Positions 7,127 through 13,300 of a stretch of 13,300 nucleotides of DNA are shown here, piece after piece. Position 1 is the first letter of the stretch; each line of letters starts with the position of its first letter. The translations under genes were made by a program, and so were the position numbers. The DNA is from Rhodospirillales bacterium (GTDB lineage Bacteria > Pseudomonadota > Alphaproteobacteria > Rhodospirillales > Casp-alpha2): positions 1 through 13,300 of the forward strand of contig JANQIJ010000068.1 of assembly GCA_028282185.1 (NCBI GenBank). The letters run 5' to 3'. The notes under the pieces are model-generated. The model worked only from the letters and a program-made list of their open reading frames with translations, searched no databases and was not told where the DNA came from.

Positions 7127-7813
7127 CTACTCTTTTTTGTTCGCCAATGCCAAGGCCGCGAGCTGGGCGCGCAGTTCGGCAATGCCCCTGCCCTTGACCG
7201 AACTGGTGGCGAGGATTTGCGGATGGGCCGCCGTGTGCTTGGCAAGCTCGGCCGCCGTCCTTTCCAGCAAACGATCAAGTTCGACCGGCTTGGTCTTGTC
7301 GCATTTGGTCAACACCACCTGATAGACCTGGGCCGCGGTATCGAGCATGCGAAAGACCTCTCGGTCCGTGTCCTTGAGGCCGTGGCGGGCATCGACCAGG
7401 ACGCAGGTCCGGCGCAGTTCCTGGCGGCCTTTCAAATACGTGTTGACCAGGCGGGTCCAGGCTTTGACCTGGGCCTTGGGGGCGCGGGCATAGCCGTAGC
7501 CCGGCAAGTCGGCGAGCATTAGACGCGATCCCAGATCGAAGAAATTGATCTGCTGGGTGCGGCCCGGCGTGTTCGAGGTGCGGGCCAGATCCTTGCGGTT
7601 GGTCAGGGCGTTGATCAGCGACGACTTGCCGACGTTCGAGCGACCGGCAAAGGCGACTTCCGGCAGACCCGTTTCCGGCAATTGCCCCAGGCCCGCGGCA
7701 CCCAACAGGAAGGTCGGCTCGGCCGCGAACAACAGGCGGCCGCACTCCAGCGCGTCGGCGTCCGGTTCATCGCCGTGCGGGAGGCCGGGTGAAATGCTCC
7801 CGGGCTCGGTCAT
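7127..7813 (-). CDS. engB: Ribosome-assembly GTPase EngB/YihA (228 aa)
   Basis: A TrmE-Era-EngA-YihA-type GTPase needed for late assembly of the large ribosomal subunit. The G motifs are intact: G1 GRSNVGKS (57-64), G2 around Thr82 in NTPGRTQ, G3 DLPG (102-105) within DLPGYGYA, G4 TKCD (169-172) and G5 SSVKG (204-208). The N-terminal extension of about 25 residues is not conserved in the family. The start at 7813 follows a G-rich site, AGGGGGG, about ten bases upstream in the 23-bp gap after yidC. It lies between yidC and argB, the common alphaproteobacterial order. Also called ysxC or yihA. Confidence 0.95.
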   Translation of the reverse strand: MTEPGSISPGLPHGDEPDADALECGRLLFAAEPTFLLGAAGLGQLPETGLPEVAFAGRSNVGKSSLINALTNRKDLARTSNTPGRTQQINFFDLGSRLMLADLPGYGYARAPKAQVKAWTRLVNTYLKGRQELRRTCVLVDARHGLKDTDREVFRMLDTAAQVYQVVLTKCDKTKPVELDRLLERTAAELAKHTAAHPQILATSSVKGRGIAELRAQLAALALANKKE

Positions 7814-7836
7814 CGGTTAACGCCCCCCTGAAAGGG

Positions 7837-9666
7837 TCAGGCCTTCACGCCCATCTTGCGCATGATCACCCATTGTTGGGCCATGGACAAAACGTTGTTC
7901 CAGGTCCAGTAGATCACGAGCCCGGCCGGGAAGGCGGCCAAGAGGAAGGTGAACAGGATCGGCAGGAACATCATGATCTTCGCCTGGATCGGGTCCGTCG
8001 GCTGCGGATTGAGCCGCATCTGCAACAACATGCTGGCGCCCATCAAAAGGGGCCATATGCCGATCATCAAGATTTCCGGCGGGTCCCAGGGGATCAGGCC
8101 GAACAAATTGAACATGGTCGTCGGGTCCGGCGCCGACAGGTCCTGAATCCAGCCGAAAAAGGGCGCATGGCGCATTTCGATGGTCACGAACAGCACTTTG
8201 TACAGGGCGAAGAACACGGGTATCTGAACCAGGATGGGCAAACAGCCCGACGCCGGGTTGGTGCCCTCGCGCTTGTACAGCGCCATCATTTCCTCGTTCA
8301 TCTTCATCTTGTCGTCGCCGTAGCGTTCGCGCAGCTTCAGCATCTCCGGCTGAAGCTTCTTCATCTTGCTCATGCTTTCATAGGACTTGTTGGCAAGCGG
8401 GAAGAACACGAGCTTGATCGCCACGGTCAACAGCAGGATCGCAACGCCCAGGTTGCCGACGTGGCTGTTGATCCACAACAGGCCGTAGAAGATCGGCCGC
8501 GTCAGGAAATAGAACCAGCCCCAATCGATCGCCAGGTCGAAACGCTCGATGCCGATGGTCTCTTCATAGTGGTCCAGACGGTTGACTTCCTTGGCGCCGG
8601 CGAACAGGCGGTTTTCCGCAACGCCGGTGCCGCCGGCCGGCACCGTCACCGCCGCGCCGAAATAATCGACCTGATAGTTGTCGAACACACCGCTTTTGAA
8701 GAAGTGGTAGCGTTTGGTCACTTCGGTCTTGGGATCGGGGACCAACGCGGCCAGCCAGTACTTGTCGGTGATGCCGATCCAGCCGCCGGTGCTGGTCTGC
8801 TCGACCCGCCGCTGTTCCTGGATTTCGTCGTAATCCAGTTCCGTCAGTTCGCCGCCGTTCACGCCCAGCAGGCCCTCGTGCAAAATGAAGAAGCCCGAGG
8901 TTTCCGGCGTGCCTTGGCGCGACACCAGGCCGAAGGGATAGAGCTGGGCCGGCTGGTCACTGGAATTGGTGACGCTTTGGGTCACCGTGAACATAAAATC
9001 TTCGTCGATCTCATAGGTGCGCTGGAACACCAGGCCTTCGCCGTTGTCCCAGGTCAAGGTCACCGGCGTGCCCGGCGCCAGCACGTCACCCGAAGCCGTC
9101 CAAAGCGTGTCGGGGCCGGGCACCTTATGAGCCGGCAATGCGGCCTGGCCCGGCTGCCCCGGCTTGGTCGGCGCGACCCAGCCGAAATCGGCGAAGTAGG
9201 GGTCGGCCGCGCCGCGCGGGCTCAACAAGGTGATCGGCGGACTGTCCGCATCCAGGGTCTCGAAGTAGTCGGCAAGGATCAGGTCGTCGAGGCGCCCGCC
9301 CTTGAGCGCGATCGACCCCTGCAGGCGCGGCGTATCGATCCGCACCCGCGGGCTCGCCGCCAACAGACGCTGGCGGTCCAATCCGGGAGCCGGCATGGCG
9401 CCCGGCGCTTGGGGAATGACGGTGCCCGGCGCCGGCGGGGCGGCGTCCACGCTGGGCGGCGGTACTGTGCCGGGGGCCTGGGCCTGCGGCGGAGACTCCG
9501 GCGCCGCCTGGCCGGGGGCCCGGGGAGTGCCCGGCTGGGCCGCATCGCCGGCAACGGGCGTTTCCGGCACCGGTTGCGGGCGGCCCTGCATGAAAAACAT
9601 CTCAAAGCCGACAAGCACGGCGATGGAGAGCACGATGGCCAGGATCAGGTTCTTGTTGTCAATCAT
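7837..9666 (-). CDS. yidC: Membrane protein insertase YidC (609 aa)
   Basis: Inner-membrane insertase of the YidC/Oxa1/Alb3 family that inserts and folds membrane proteins, alone or with SecYEG. The N-terminus MIDNKNLILAIVLSIAV is the typical first membrane segment (7-25). A Pro/Ala/Gly-rich linker (about 30-90) leads to the large periplasmic beta-domain, which is standard for Gram-negative YidC. The conserved insertase core follows: TM2 with Lys418 in AIKLVFFPLANKSY at the place of the E. coli groove Arg, then the cytoplasmic coiled region SMSKMKKLQPEMLKLRE, then the last TM segments with NPASGCLPILVQIPVFFALY and a basic end (MRKMGVKA). The start at 9666 is fixed by this canonical N-terminus, yet the only Shine-Dalgarno-like site, AAAAGG, ends just one base before the ATG. 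Translation may therefore depend on ribosomes arriving from yidD, which stops 12 bases upstream. Confidence 0.97.
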   Translation of the reverse strand: MIDNKNLILAIVLSIAVLVGFEMFFMQGRPQPVPETPVAGDAAQPGTPRAPGQAAPESPPQAQAPGTVPPPSVDAAPPAPGTVIPQAPGAMPAPGLDRQRLLAASPRVRIDTPRLQGSIALKGGRLDDLILADYFETLDADSPPITLLSPRGAADPYFADFGWVAPTKPGQPGQAALPAHKVPGPDTLWTASGDVLAPGTPVTLTWDNGEGLVFQRTYEIDEDFMFTVTQSVTNSSDQPAQLYPFGLVSRQGTPETSGFFILHEGLLGVNGGELTELDYDEIQEQRRVEQTSTGGWIGITDKYWLAALVPDPKTEVTKRYHFFKSGVFDNYQVDYFGAAVTVPAGGTGVAENRLFAGAKEVNRLDHYEETIGIERFDLAIDWGWFYFLTRPIFYGLLWINSHVGNLGVAILLLTVAIKLVFFPLANKSYESMSKMKKLQPEMLKLRERYGDDKMKMNEEMMALYKREGTNPASGCLPILVQIPVFFALYKVLFVTIEMRHAPFFGWIQDLSAPDPTTMFNLFGLIPWDPPEILMIGIWPLLMGASMLLQMRLNPQPTDPIQAKIMMFLPILFTFLLAAFPAGLVIYWTWNNVLSMAQQWVIMRKMGVKA

Positions 9667-9678
9667 GCCTTTTGTCGA

Positions 9679-10017
9679 TCACGGTTTATCGGCCAAGGTG
9701 ACCTGGGTGGAAGATGCTTGAAGCGCGTCAGAACGGGTAATCGGAGCGCCGGTGCAGCCGCAGGACGCGGCATCCGGCACCGGGTCAAGACCGCCCCGGT
9801 TCCAGGGATTGCAGCGGGCAACCCGCCACAGTGCGAAACCCAAACCGCGGGCCAGGCCATGCCGGGCAAACGCCTCGCGGGCGTAATCCGAACATGTCGG
9901 ATAAAAGCGGCAAGACATGGGCAGCACCGGCGACAGGAGCAACTGGTAGCCACGGACCAGGCCCGCGGCCAACACCGCGGGCAGGGCCGCCAGCCGATCG
10001 ACGTTCCGCCGGCTCAT
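9679..10017 (-). CDS. yidD: Membrane protein insertion efficiency factor YidD (112 aa)
   Basis: A small inner-membrane-associated protein thought to help YidC-dependent insertion. The whole family signature is present: an amphipathic N-terminal segment (about 10-33, AALPAVLAAGLVRGYQLLLS), then MSCRFYPTCSDYAREAF with Cys36 and Cys42, then the RVARCNPWNRGGLDPVP motif ending near residue 81. A tail of about 31 residues (82-112) follows, containing SCGCTG, and makes the protein longer than the usual 70-85 residues. Its ATG overlaps the rnpA stop by one base (TAATG), so the two genes are probably translationally coupled. The rnpA-yidD-yidC order matches the family's usual context. Confidence 0.93.
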   Translation of the reverse strand: MSRRNVDRLAALPAVLAAGLVRGYQLLLSPVLPMSCRFYPTCSDYAREAFARHGLARGLGFALWRVARCNPWNRGGLDPVPDAASCGCTGAPITRSDALQASSTQVTLADKP

Positions 10018-10457
10018 TACGCCGACCCCGCGGACCGACGGCCGACTTGCCGATGGCGGTTCCGCTGCCGGCGACCGCGGCGCACGGGCTCCTTGCCAAA
10101 TCGGCCCGCGGTCTTGCGGATTGCACGGTTGAGGTCGTCAATCAACGCGGCATGCTCCCTGTCCAAGGTCGCGGCACGCCCGATCACCACATAATCGTGC
10201 CCGGGCAGCCCCTGCTCGGGGAAAACCGCCGCGGCGACCGCCTTGAGACGCCGCCGGGCCCGGTTTCGGGCAACCGCGTTGCCGACCTTGCGGCTCACGG
10301 TAAAACCGACACGGATCATTTTGGCGTCGGCGGTCGGATCGCTCCCGCCTCGGTCCCAGGCCTGCAGGACCAAGCCCGGCGCCGCCCAACGACGCCCGGC
10401 CCGCGCCACGCGAAGAAATTGGGCGCGGCGTTTCAGCCTCGGCACCGACGGCGACAT
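10017..10457 (-). CDS. rnpA: Ribonuclease P protein component (146 aa)
   Basis: The basic protein subunit of RNase P, which with the catalytic RNA (not in this window) trims 5' ends of precursor tRNAs. The signature lies at about 50-72: VGFTVSRKVGNAVARNRARRRLK, quoted here as GFTVSRKVGNAVARN plus RARRRLK. The N-terminal part (RLKRRAQFLRVARAG) and the GHDYVVIGR strand also fit. The start at 10457 (MSPSVPRLKRR) is preferred because family homology begins there; the open frame runs on to 10682 but overlaps rpmH in another frame. No clear ribosome-binding site is seen, which fits coupling with rpmH 32 bp upstream. The C-terminal 29 residues (118-146) form an Arg-rich tail beyond the usual core. 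Confidence 0.93.
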   Translation of the reverse strand: MSPSVPRLKRRAQFLRVARAGRRWAAPGLVLQAWDRGGSDPTADAKMIRVGFTVSRKVGNAVARNRARRRLKAVAAAVFPEQGLPGHDYVVIGRAATLDREHAALIDDLNRAIRKTAGRFGKEPVRRGRRQRNRHRQVGRRSAGSA

Positions 10458-10489
10458 GGCGGATGGATTCCCGAACTCTTGAACGAGGC

Positions 10490-10624
10490 CTAGGACGACA
10501 GGCGCTTGCGGCCCTTGGCGCGCCGCGCCGCCAGAACGCGTCGGCCACCGGTCGTCGCCATGCGGCTGCGAAAACCGTGGCGGCGCTTGCGGATAAGCCT
10601 GCTGGGCTGATAGGTCCGTTTCAC
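10490..10624 (-). CDS. rpmH: 50S ribosomal protein L34, GTG start (44 aa)
   Basis: Large-subunit ribosomal protein L34. The short frame reads MKRTYQPSRLIRKRRHGFRS, then RMATTGGRRVLAARRAKGRK, then RLSS and TAG, the near-universal L34 sequence and length. It begins with GTG at 10624, eight bases after a strong AAGGAG on the minus strand; a length filter of 60 residues would miss it. It is the first gene of the rpmH-rnpA-yidD-yidC-engB-argB series, with its own promoter just upstream. Confidence 0.97.
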   Translation of the reverse strand: MKRTYQPSRLIRKRRHGFRSRMATTGGRRVLAARRAKGRKRLSS

Positions 10625-10653
10625 GCAACGTCTCCTTGAAAAAACGAGCCCGC

Positions 10654-10682
10654 TTTTTACGGCGTTGCCCCCCCCAAGTCAA
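10654..10682 (-). promoter_or_regulatory. Promoter of the rpmH operon
   Basis: Read on the minus strand, TTGACT (10682-10677, five of six matches) and TAAAAA (10659-10654, four of six) are separated by exactly 17 bases, including a run of eight G. Transcription would start near 10647, giving a leader of about 22 nt that carries the AAGGAG ribosome-binding site. Position, spacing and the housekeeping gene downstream all support it. Confidence 0.6.
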
Positions 10683-10768
10683 CGGGCGAAGTCTTCACCG
10701 GTCACAGGACGGGCTACGGAGCGGATTACAGGGCTGTTCATGGCGTCAAGCTACCGTTCCGGACGGGC

Positions 10769-10786
10769 GGCCCGCGGGCGCGGGCC
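10769..10786. repeat. GC-only hairpin in the divergent gap
   Basis: A perfect 7-bp inverted repeat (GGCCCGC at 10769-10775, GCGGGCC at 10780-10786) with a GGGC loop, made only of G and C. It lies about 90 bp upstream of the rpmH promoter and 180 bp before the TVP38 start. Its role is unknown; it could stop antisense transcripts or be chance in GC-rich DNA. Confidence 0.35.
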
Positions 10787-10842
10787 CGAAGAACCGCTCA
10801 AGATCGCTCACCGAGGGTTGATCGGTGGTGACCGACATTCGC

Positions 10843-10871
10843 TTGTGTCCCGAGGGCCGGGCGGATAGAAA
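10843..10871 (+). promoter_or_regulatory. Weak promoter candidate for TVP38 and oxidoreductase
   Basis: TTGTGT (10843-10848, three of six) and TAGAAA (10866-10871, four of six) are 17 bases apart. The leader would be about 92 nt. It is the best plus-strand pair I see in the gap but matches are modest. Confidence 0.28.
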
Positions 10872-10969
10872 CGCGGGAAGAACGCGGTGGGCGGCGCGTC
10901 CCGCCCGCGAACGCGTGGCGGCGCCGGATAACCCCGCCCTCCCGAATTTCGCGACGCAAGAGGCCCAAG

Positions 10970-11770
10970 ATGATGACCAAGACCGGCGACACCGACCACA
11001 TCGACGCGCCCAGCGACGGCAGCAGTTCCGCCAAGCGCCTGATCCCGATCGCGGTGATCGCGCTGAGCACCGTGCTGTTCTTCGCCTTCGACCTGCATGC
11101 CTACTTGTCGCTCGACGCGCTGCGCACCCATCGCCAGGCGATGCTGGACTACTACGCGGAGAACCAATGGCTCACCGTGGTGCTGTTTATCGCCGCTTAT
11201 GCCACGGTGGTGGCGCTGTCGATCCCGGGTGCGGTTTGGATGACGCTGCTGTCAGGTTTCCTGTTCGGCACCTGGATCGGCACGGGCGTTGTGCTGGTCG
11301 CGGCGACCCTGGGCGCGCTGATCGTCTTCCTGGCGGCACGCTACGCGATTGGCGGTTTCGTCGAGCGCAAGGCCGGTCCCTTCGTCAAACGGATGGAGGC
11401 CGGTTTCCGCAAGAACGCGTTCAGCTATATGATGTTCCTGCGTCTGGTGCCGGTCTTCCCGTTCTGGCTGGTCAATCTTGTGCCGGCTTTCCTGAATGTC
11501 TCGGCGCCGGTCTTCATCATCGCCACCTTGCTGGGCATTGCGCCGGCGACGGCGGTGTTCAACAGCGTCGGCAGCGGCCTTGGCGCGATCCTCGACGCCG
11601 GCGGCACGCCGGATTTGGGCATCCTGTTCGAACCGCATGTGATCGGCCCGATCCTGGGCCTGGCCGTCCTGTCGTTGATGCCGGTCGTCTATCGCCGGTT
11701 CAAGGACCGAACGTCGGCTGAGGCCGCACCGGTGGACGACATCACGGCCGACGACGGAGATCCGAAATGA
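10970..11770 (+). CDS. TVP38/TMEM64 family membrane protein (266 aa)
   Basis: A multi-pass inner-membrane protein of the SNARE-associated/VTT (DedA-like) superfamily; relatives are implicated in lipid scrambling or transport, but no activity can be assigned here. A cytoplasmic N-terminus (1-22) is followed by a membrane segment (23-42), a loop, then hydrophobic and re-entrant stretches at about 67-128 that include SIPGAVWMTLLSGFLFG. The family hallmark RLVPVFPFWLVNLVPAF (158-174) is complete, and later segments lie at about 178-205 and 223-241. An acidic tail ends the protein. The start at 10970 or the adjacent ATG at 10973 both fit AAGAGG at 10958-10963. Its stop overlaps the next gene's start as ATGA, so the two are very likely co-translated. 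Fused TVP38-oxidoreductase proteins are known to me from other bacteria, which supports a joint function. Confidence 0.88.
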   Translation: MMTKTGDTDHIDAPSDGSSSAKRLIPIAVIALSTVLFFAFDLHAYLSLDALRTHRQAMLDYYAENQWLTVVLFIAAYATVVALSIPGAVWMTLLSGFLFGTWIGTGVVLVAATLGALIVFLAARYAIGGFVERKAGPFVKRMEAGFRKNAFSYMMFLRLVPVFPFWLVNLVPAFLNVSAPVFIIATLLGIAPATAVFNSVGSGLGAILDAGGTPDLGILFEPHVIGPILGLAVLSLMPVVYRRFKDRTSAEAAPVDDITADDGDPK

Positions 11771-13194
11771 CCGGCGGCGTTCTTGAACCGGACATTTGCG
11801 TGATCGGCGCCGGATCGGGGGGCTTGAGCATTGCCGCCGGCGCCTCGCAGATGGGCGCCAATGTCGTGTTGCTGGAAAAAGGCGAAATGGGCGGCGATTG
11901 CCTGAATTATGGCTGCGTGCCGTCAAAGGCGCTGTTGGCCGCGGGCCACGCGGCGGCGGCGATCGCCGGGGCCAAGCGGTTCGGCGTCCATGCGACCCTG
12001 GACAAGATCGATGACCCCGCCGTCTATGCCCACGTAGAAGGCGTGATCGACGCCATCAGGCCCATGGATTCGCAAGAACGCTTCGAAGGCATGGGCGTCA
12101 CCGTTATCCGCGAAGCCGGCCGGTTCACCGCGCCCGACCGGGTCGAAGCAGGCGGCCGGACGATCCGCGCCAAGCGGTTCGTCATCGCCACCGGATCCAG
12201 CCCCGCGGTGCCGCCGATCCCGGGCCTGGACACGGTCGACTTCCTCACGAATGAGACGGTGTTCGCCCGCGACGCCCTGCCCCGCCACCTGGTGGTCATC
12301 GGCGGCGGCCCGATCGGTGTGGAAATGGCCCAGGCCCATGCCCAACTCGGCTGCCGCGTGACGCTTTTGGAAATGTTCACGATCATGGCCAACGACGATC
12401 CCGAACTGGTCGACGTGGTCCGGCAGAAGCTGGTCGCCGAGGGGATCGATGTTGTCGAGGGTGCGGCCGTCAAGGCGGTCGAGAAAACAGCGGACGGCAT
12501 CGCCGTGGTCACCGAAAAGGACGGCCAAGCCGGCCGGGTCGAGGGCAGCCATTTGCTGGTCGCCGCCGGGCGCCGCGCCAATGTCGATGGCCTGGACCTG
12601 GAAAAGGCCGGCATCGCCTACACGGCCAAGGGAGTGACCGTCGACACCCGCCTGCGCACGTCCAACGGAAAAGTCTTCGCCGTCGGCGACGTCGCCGGCG
12701 GACCGCAGTTCACCCATGTCGCCGGTTATCACGCCGGGGTCGCGATCAAGAACATCCTGTTCCGCATCCCGGCCAAGGCCGACCATTCGACCGTCCCCTG
12801 GGTCACCTATACGGTCCCGGAACTGGCCCAGGTCGGCCTGACCGAGAAGGCAGCCAAGGAAAAGGGCCTGGAATTCGAGATCCTGCGCTGGCCGTTCCAC
12901 GAAAACGACCGGGCCCAGGCCGAACGATCCACGGGCGGATTCGTCAAGGCCGTGGTAACGCCCAAGGGCAAGGTGCTCGGTTGCGGCATCGTCGGGCCGC
13001 AAGCCGGCGAACACATCCAGGTCTGGGCCCTGGCCCTGACAAAGGGCCTCAAGGCCGGCGATCTGGCCCAGGTTATTGTGCCCTACCCAACCCTGGGCGA
13101 GGTTTCGAAGCGCGCCGCCGGCAGCTTTTTCACGCCCAAGTTGTTCAGTGAACGGACGCGCAAGATCGTCCGCCTCCTGCTGCGTCTGCCGTGA
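11767..13194 (+). CDS. Lpd/MerA-like flavoprotein disulfide oxidoreductase (475 aa)
   Basis: An FAD- and NAD(P)H-dependent class I pyridine nucleotide-disulfide oxidoreductase. The FAD-binding GAGSGG (14-19), the redox-active pair Cys45/Cys50 in GGDCLNYGCVPSK, the second GGGPIGVE nucleotide motif (179-186) with Glu202 at the end of the next strand (suggesting NADH preference), the FAD motif FAVGDVAGG, and the dimerisation domain are all present. In Lpd the last motif is HPTLxE with the catalytic His; here it reads YPTLGE, with Tyr440 in place of His and Glu445 kept. It is not a true mercuric reductase: there is no N-terminal metal-binding domain and no C-terminal Cys pair. No pyruvate- or 2-oxoglutarate-dehydrogenase genes are near, so an Lpd role is unlikely. 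The ATG overlaps the TVP38 stop. The C-terminus (SERTRKIVRLLLRLP) is basic and amphipathic and could touch the membrane. The substrate is unknown. Confidence 0.88.
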   Translation: MTGGVLEPDICVIGAGSGGLSIAAGASQMGANVVLLEKGEMGGDCLNYGCVPSKALLAAGHAAAAIAGAKRFGVHATLDKIDDPAVYAHVEGVIDAIRPMDSQERFEGMGVTVIREAGRFTAPDRVEAGGRTIRAKRFVIATGSSPAVPPIPGLDTVDFLTNETVFARDALPRHLVVIGGGPIGVEMAQAHAQLGCRVTLLEMFTIMANDDPELVDVVRQKLVAEGIDVVEGAAVKAVEKTADGIAVVTEKDGQAGRVEGSHLLVAAGRRANVDGLDLEKAGIAYTAKGVTVDTRLRTSNGKVFAVGDVAGGPQFTHVAGYHAGVAIKNILFRIPAKADHSTVPWVTYTVPELAQVGLTEKAAKEKGLEFEILRWPFHENDRAQAERSTGGFVKAVVTPKGKVLGCGIVGPQAGEHIQVWALALTKGLKAGDLAQVIVPYPTLGEVSKRAAGSFFTPKLFSERTRKIVRLLLRLP

Positions 13195-13238
13195 ACCCTG
13201 GGCGTCGGCGAACCCGATGCCGGACGCCTCTTTCGATC

Positions 13239-13265
13239 GACCGTCGGTCCGGCGCTTCGACGGTC
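13239..13265 (+). terminator. Hairpin after the oxidoreductase gene
   Basis: GACCGTCG (13239-13246) can pair with CGACGGTC (13258-13265) around an 11-nt loop, followed by TTCCCT. It lies 44 nt past the stop. The weak T-run leaves it uncertain. Confidence 0.4.
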
Positions 13266-13282
13266 TTCCCTCGGCTGCATTC

Positions 13283-13300
13283 GGCCTCTAACCTGAGGCC
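13283..13300 (+). terminator. Second short hairpin at the window edge
   Basis: GGCCTC (13283-13288) and GAGGCC (13295-13300) form a 6-bp stem with a TAACCT loop. The sequence that would show a T-run or longer stem lies outside the window, so it cannot be judged. Confidence 0.25.

Larger units (their letters stand above)
10625..10969. other. 345-bp divergent gap between rpmH and the TVP38 gene
   Basis: No convincing gene is seen in either strand. The gap holds the rpmH leader and promoter (10625-10682), a GC-rich hairpin in its middle (10769-10786) and a weak plus-strand promoter candidate before the TVP38 gene (10843-10871). Possible frames of 60-70 codons here have no family resemblance. 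No DnaA box cluster is visible, so there is no sign of an origin despite the rpmH-rnpA context. Confidence 0.6.

Noticed and set aside
6215..7522. Long plus-strand open frame of 435 codons across argB and engB
   Set aside because: It is antisense to two clearly conserved genes; long shadow frames are expected in DNA of this GC content.
7789..10194. Plus-strand open frame of 801 codons across yidC, yidD and rnpA
   Set aside because: It is antisense to yidC/yidD/rnpA, His/Arg/Gln-rich and without domain resemblance.
10490..10969. Replication origin beside rpmH-rnpA
   Set aside because: No dnaA gene and no cluster of DnaA boxes; one near-match (TTATCCGCA) lies inside rpmH and encodes conserved residues.
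11767..13194. Assignment as mercuric reductase or dihydrolipoamide dehydrogenase
   Set aside because: The MerA C-terminal Cys pair and metal-binding domain are missing, the Lpd His is replaced by Tyr, and no dehydrogenase-complex genes are near.
13195..13300. Start of another gene at the right edge
   Set aside because: The short frames on both strands here have no recognisable sequence and no ribosome-binding site; only hairpins are seen.

Overview
The window looks like chromosomal DNA of a GC-rich alphaproteobacterium, most likely of the Rhodospirillales type. The evidence is the gene order rpmH-rnpA-yidD-yidC-engB-argB on one strand, a DUF2336 protein (a family concentrated in Alphaproteobacteria), a YidC with Lys at the groove position where E. 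coli has Arg, and uniformly high GC. No rRNA, tRNA, IS element, integrase, phage gene or CRISPR array is visible. Taxonomy below class level is inference.

Layout. (1) 67-801, minus strand: HAD-family pyrimidine 5'-nucleotidase, followed by a GC-rich hairpin at 3-31. (2) 1023-6068, plus strand: four spaced genes, namely an orphan membrane histidine kinase, a DUF2336 repeat protein starting at GTG, an amidase-signature hydrolase and a PPK2 polyphosphate kinase. Their gaps of 128-180 bp suggest separate transcription units. Promoter-like pairs are visible before the DUF2336 gene and the amidase, and a terminator-like hairpin ends the DUF2336 gene. (3) 6182-10624, minus strand: a compact housekeeping operon read as rpmH, rnpA, yidD, yidC, engB, argB. 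It has a good promoter (TTGACT-17-TAAAAA) and ribosome-binding site before a GTG-started rpmH of only 44 codons. (4) 10970-13194, plus strand: a TVP38/TMEM64 (DedA-like) membrane protein overlapping by ATGA a Lpd/MerA-like flavoprotein disulfide oxidoreductase.

How the genes fit together. The minus-strand operon makes ribosomal protein L34, the RNase P protein, the YidD/YidC membrane-insertion pair, the ribosome-assembly GTPase EngB and the second enzyme of arginine synthesis. As I recall, in many alphaproteobacteria the pyrimidine 5'-nucleotidase follows argB directly on the same strand. Here the plus-strand block 1023-6068 lies between them, so that block may be an insertion or local rearrangement. 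The TVP38-flavoprotein pair is probably a membrane-associated redox unit of unknown substrate.

I do not see a clearly new biological system. The points most worth a second look are the TVP38-oxidoreductase pair, whose oxidoreductase has Tyr where Lpd has its catalytic His, the kinase/DUF2336 neighbourhood, and the interrupted argB-nucleotidase linkage. All promoter and terminator calls were made by eye.
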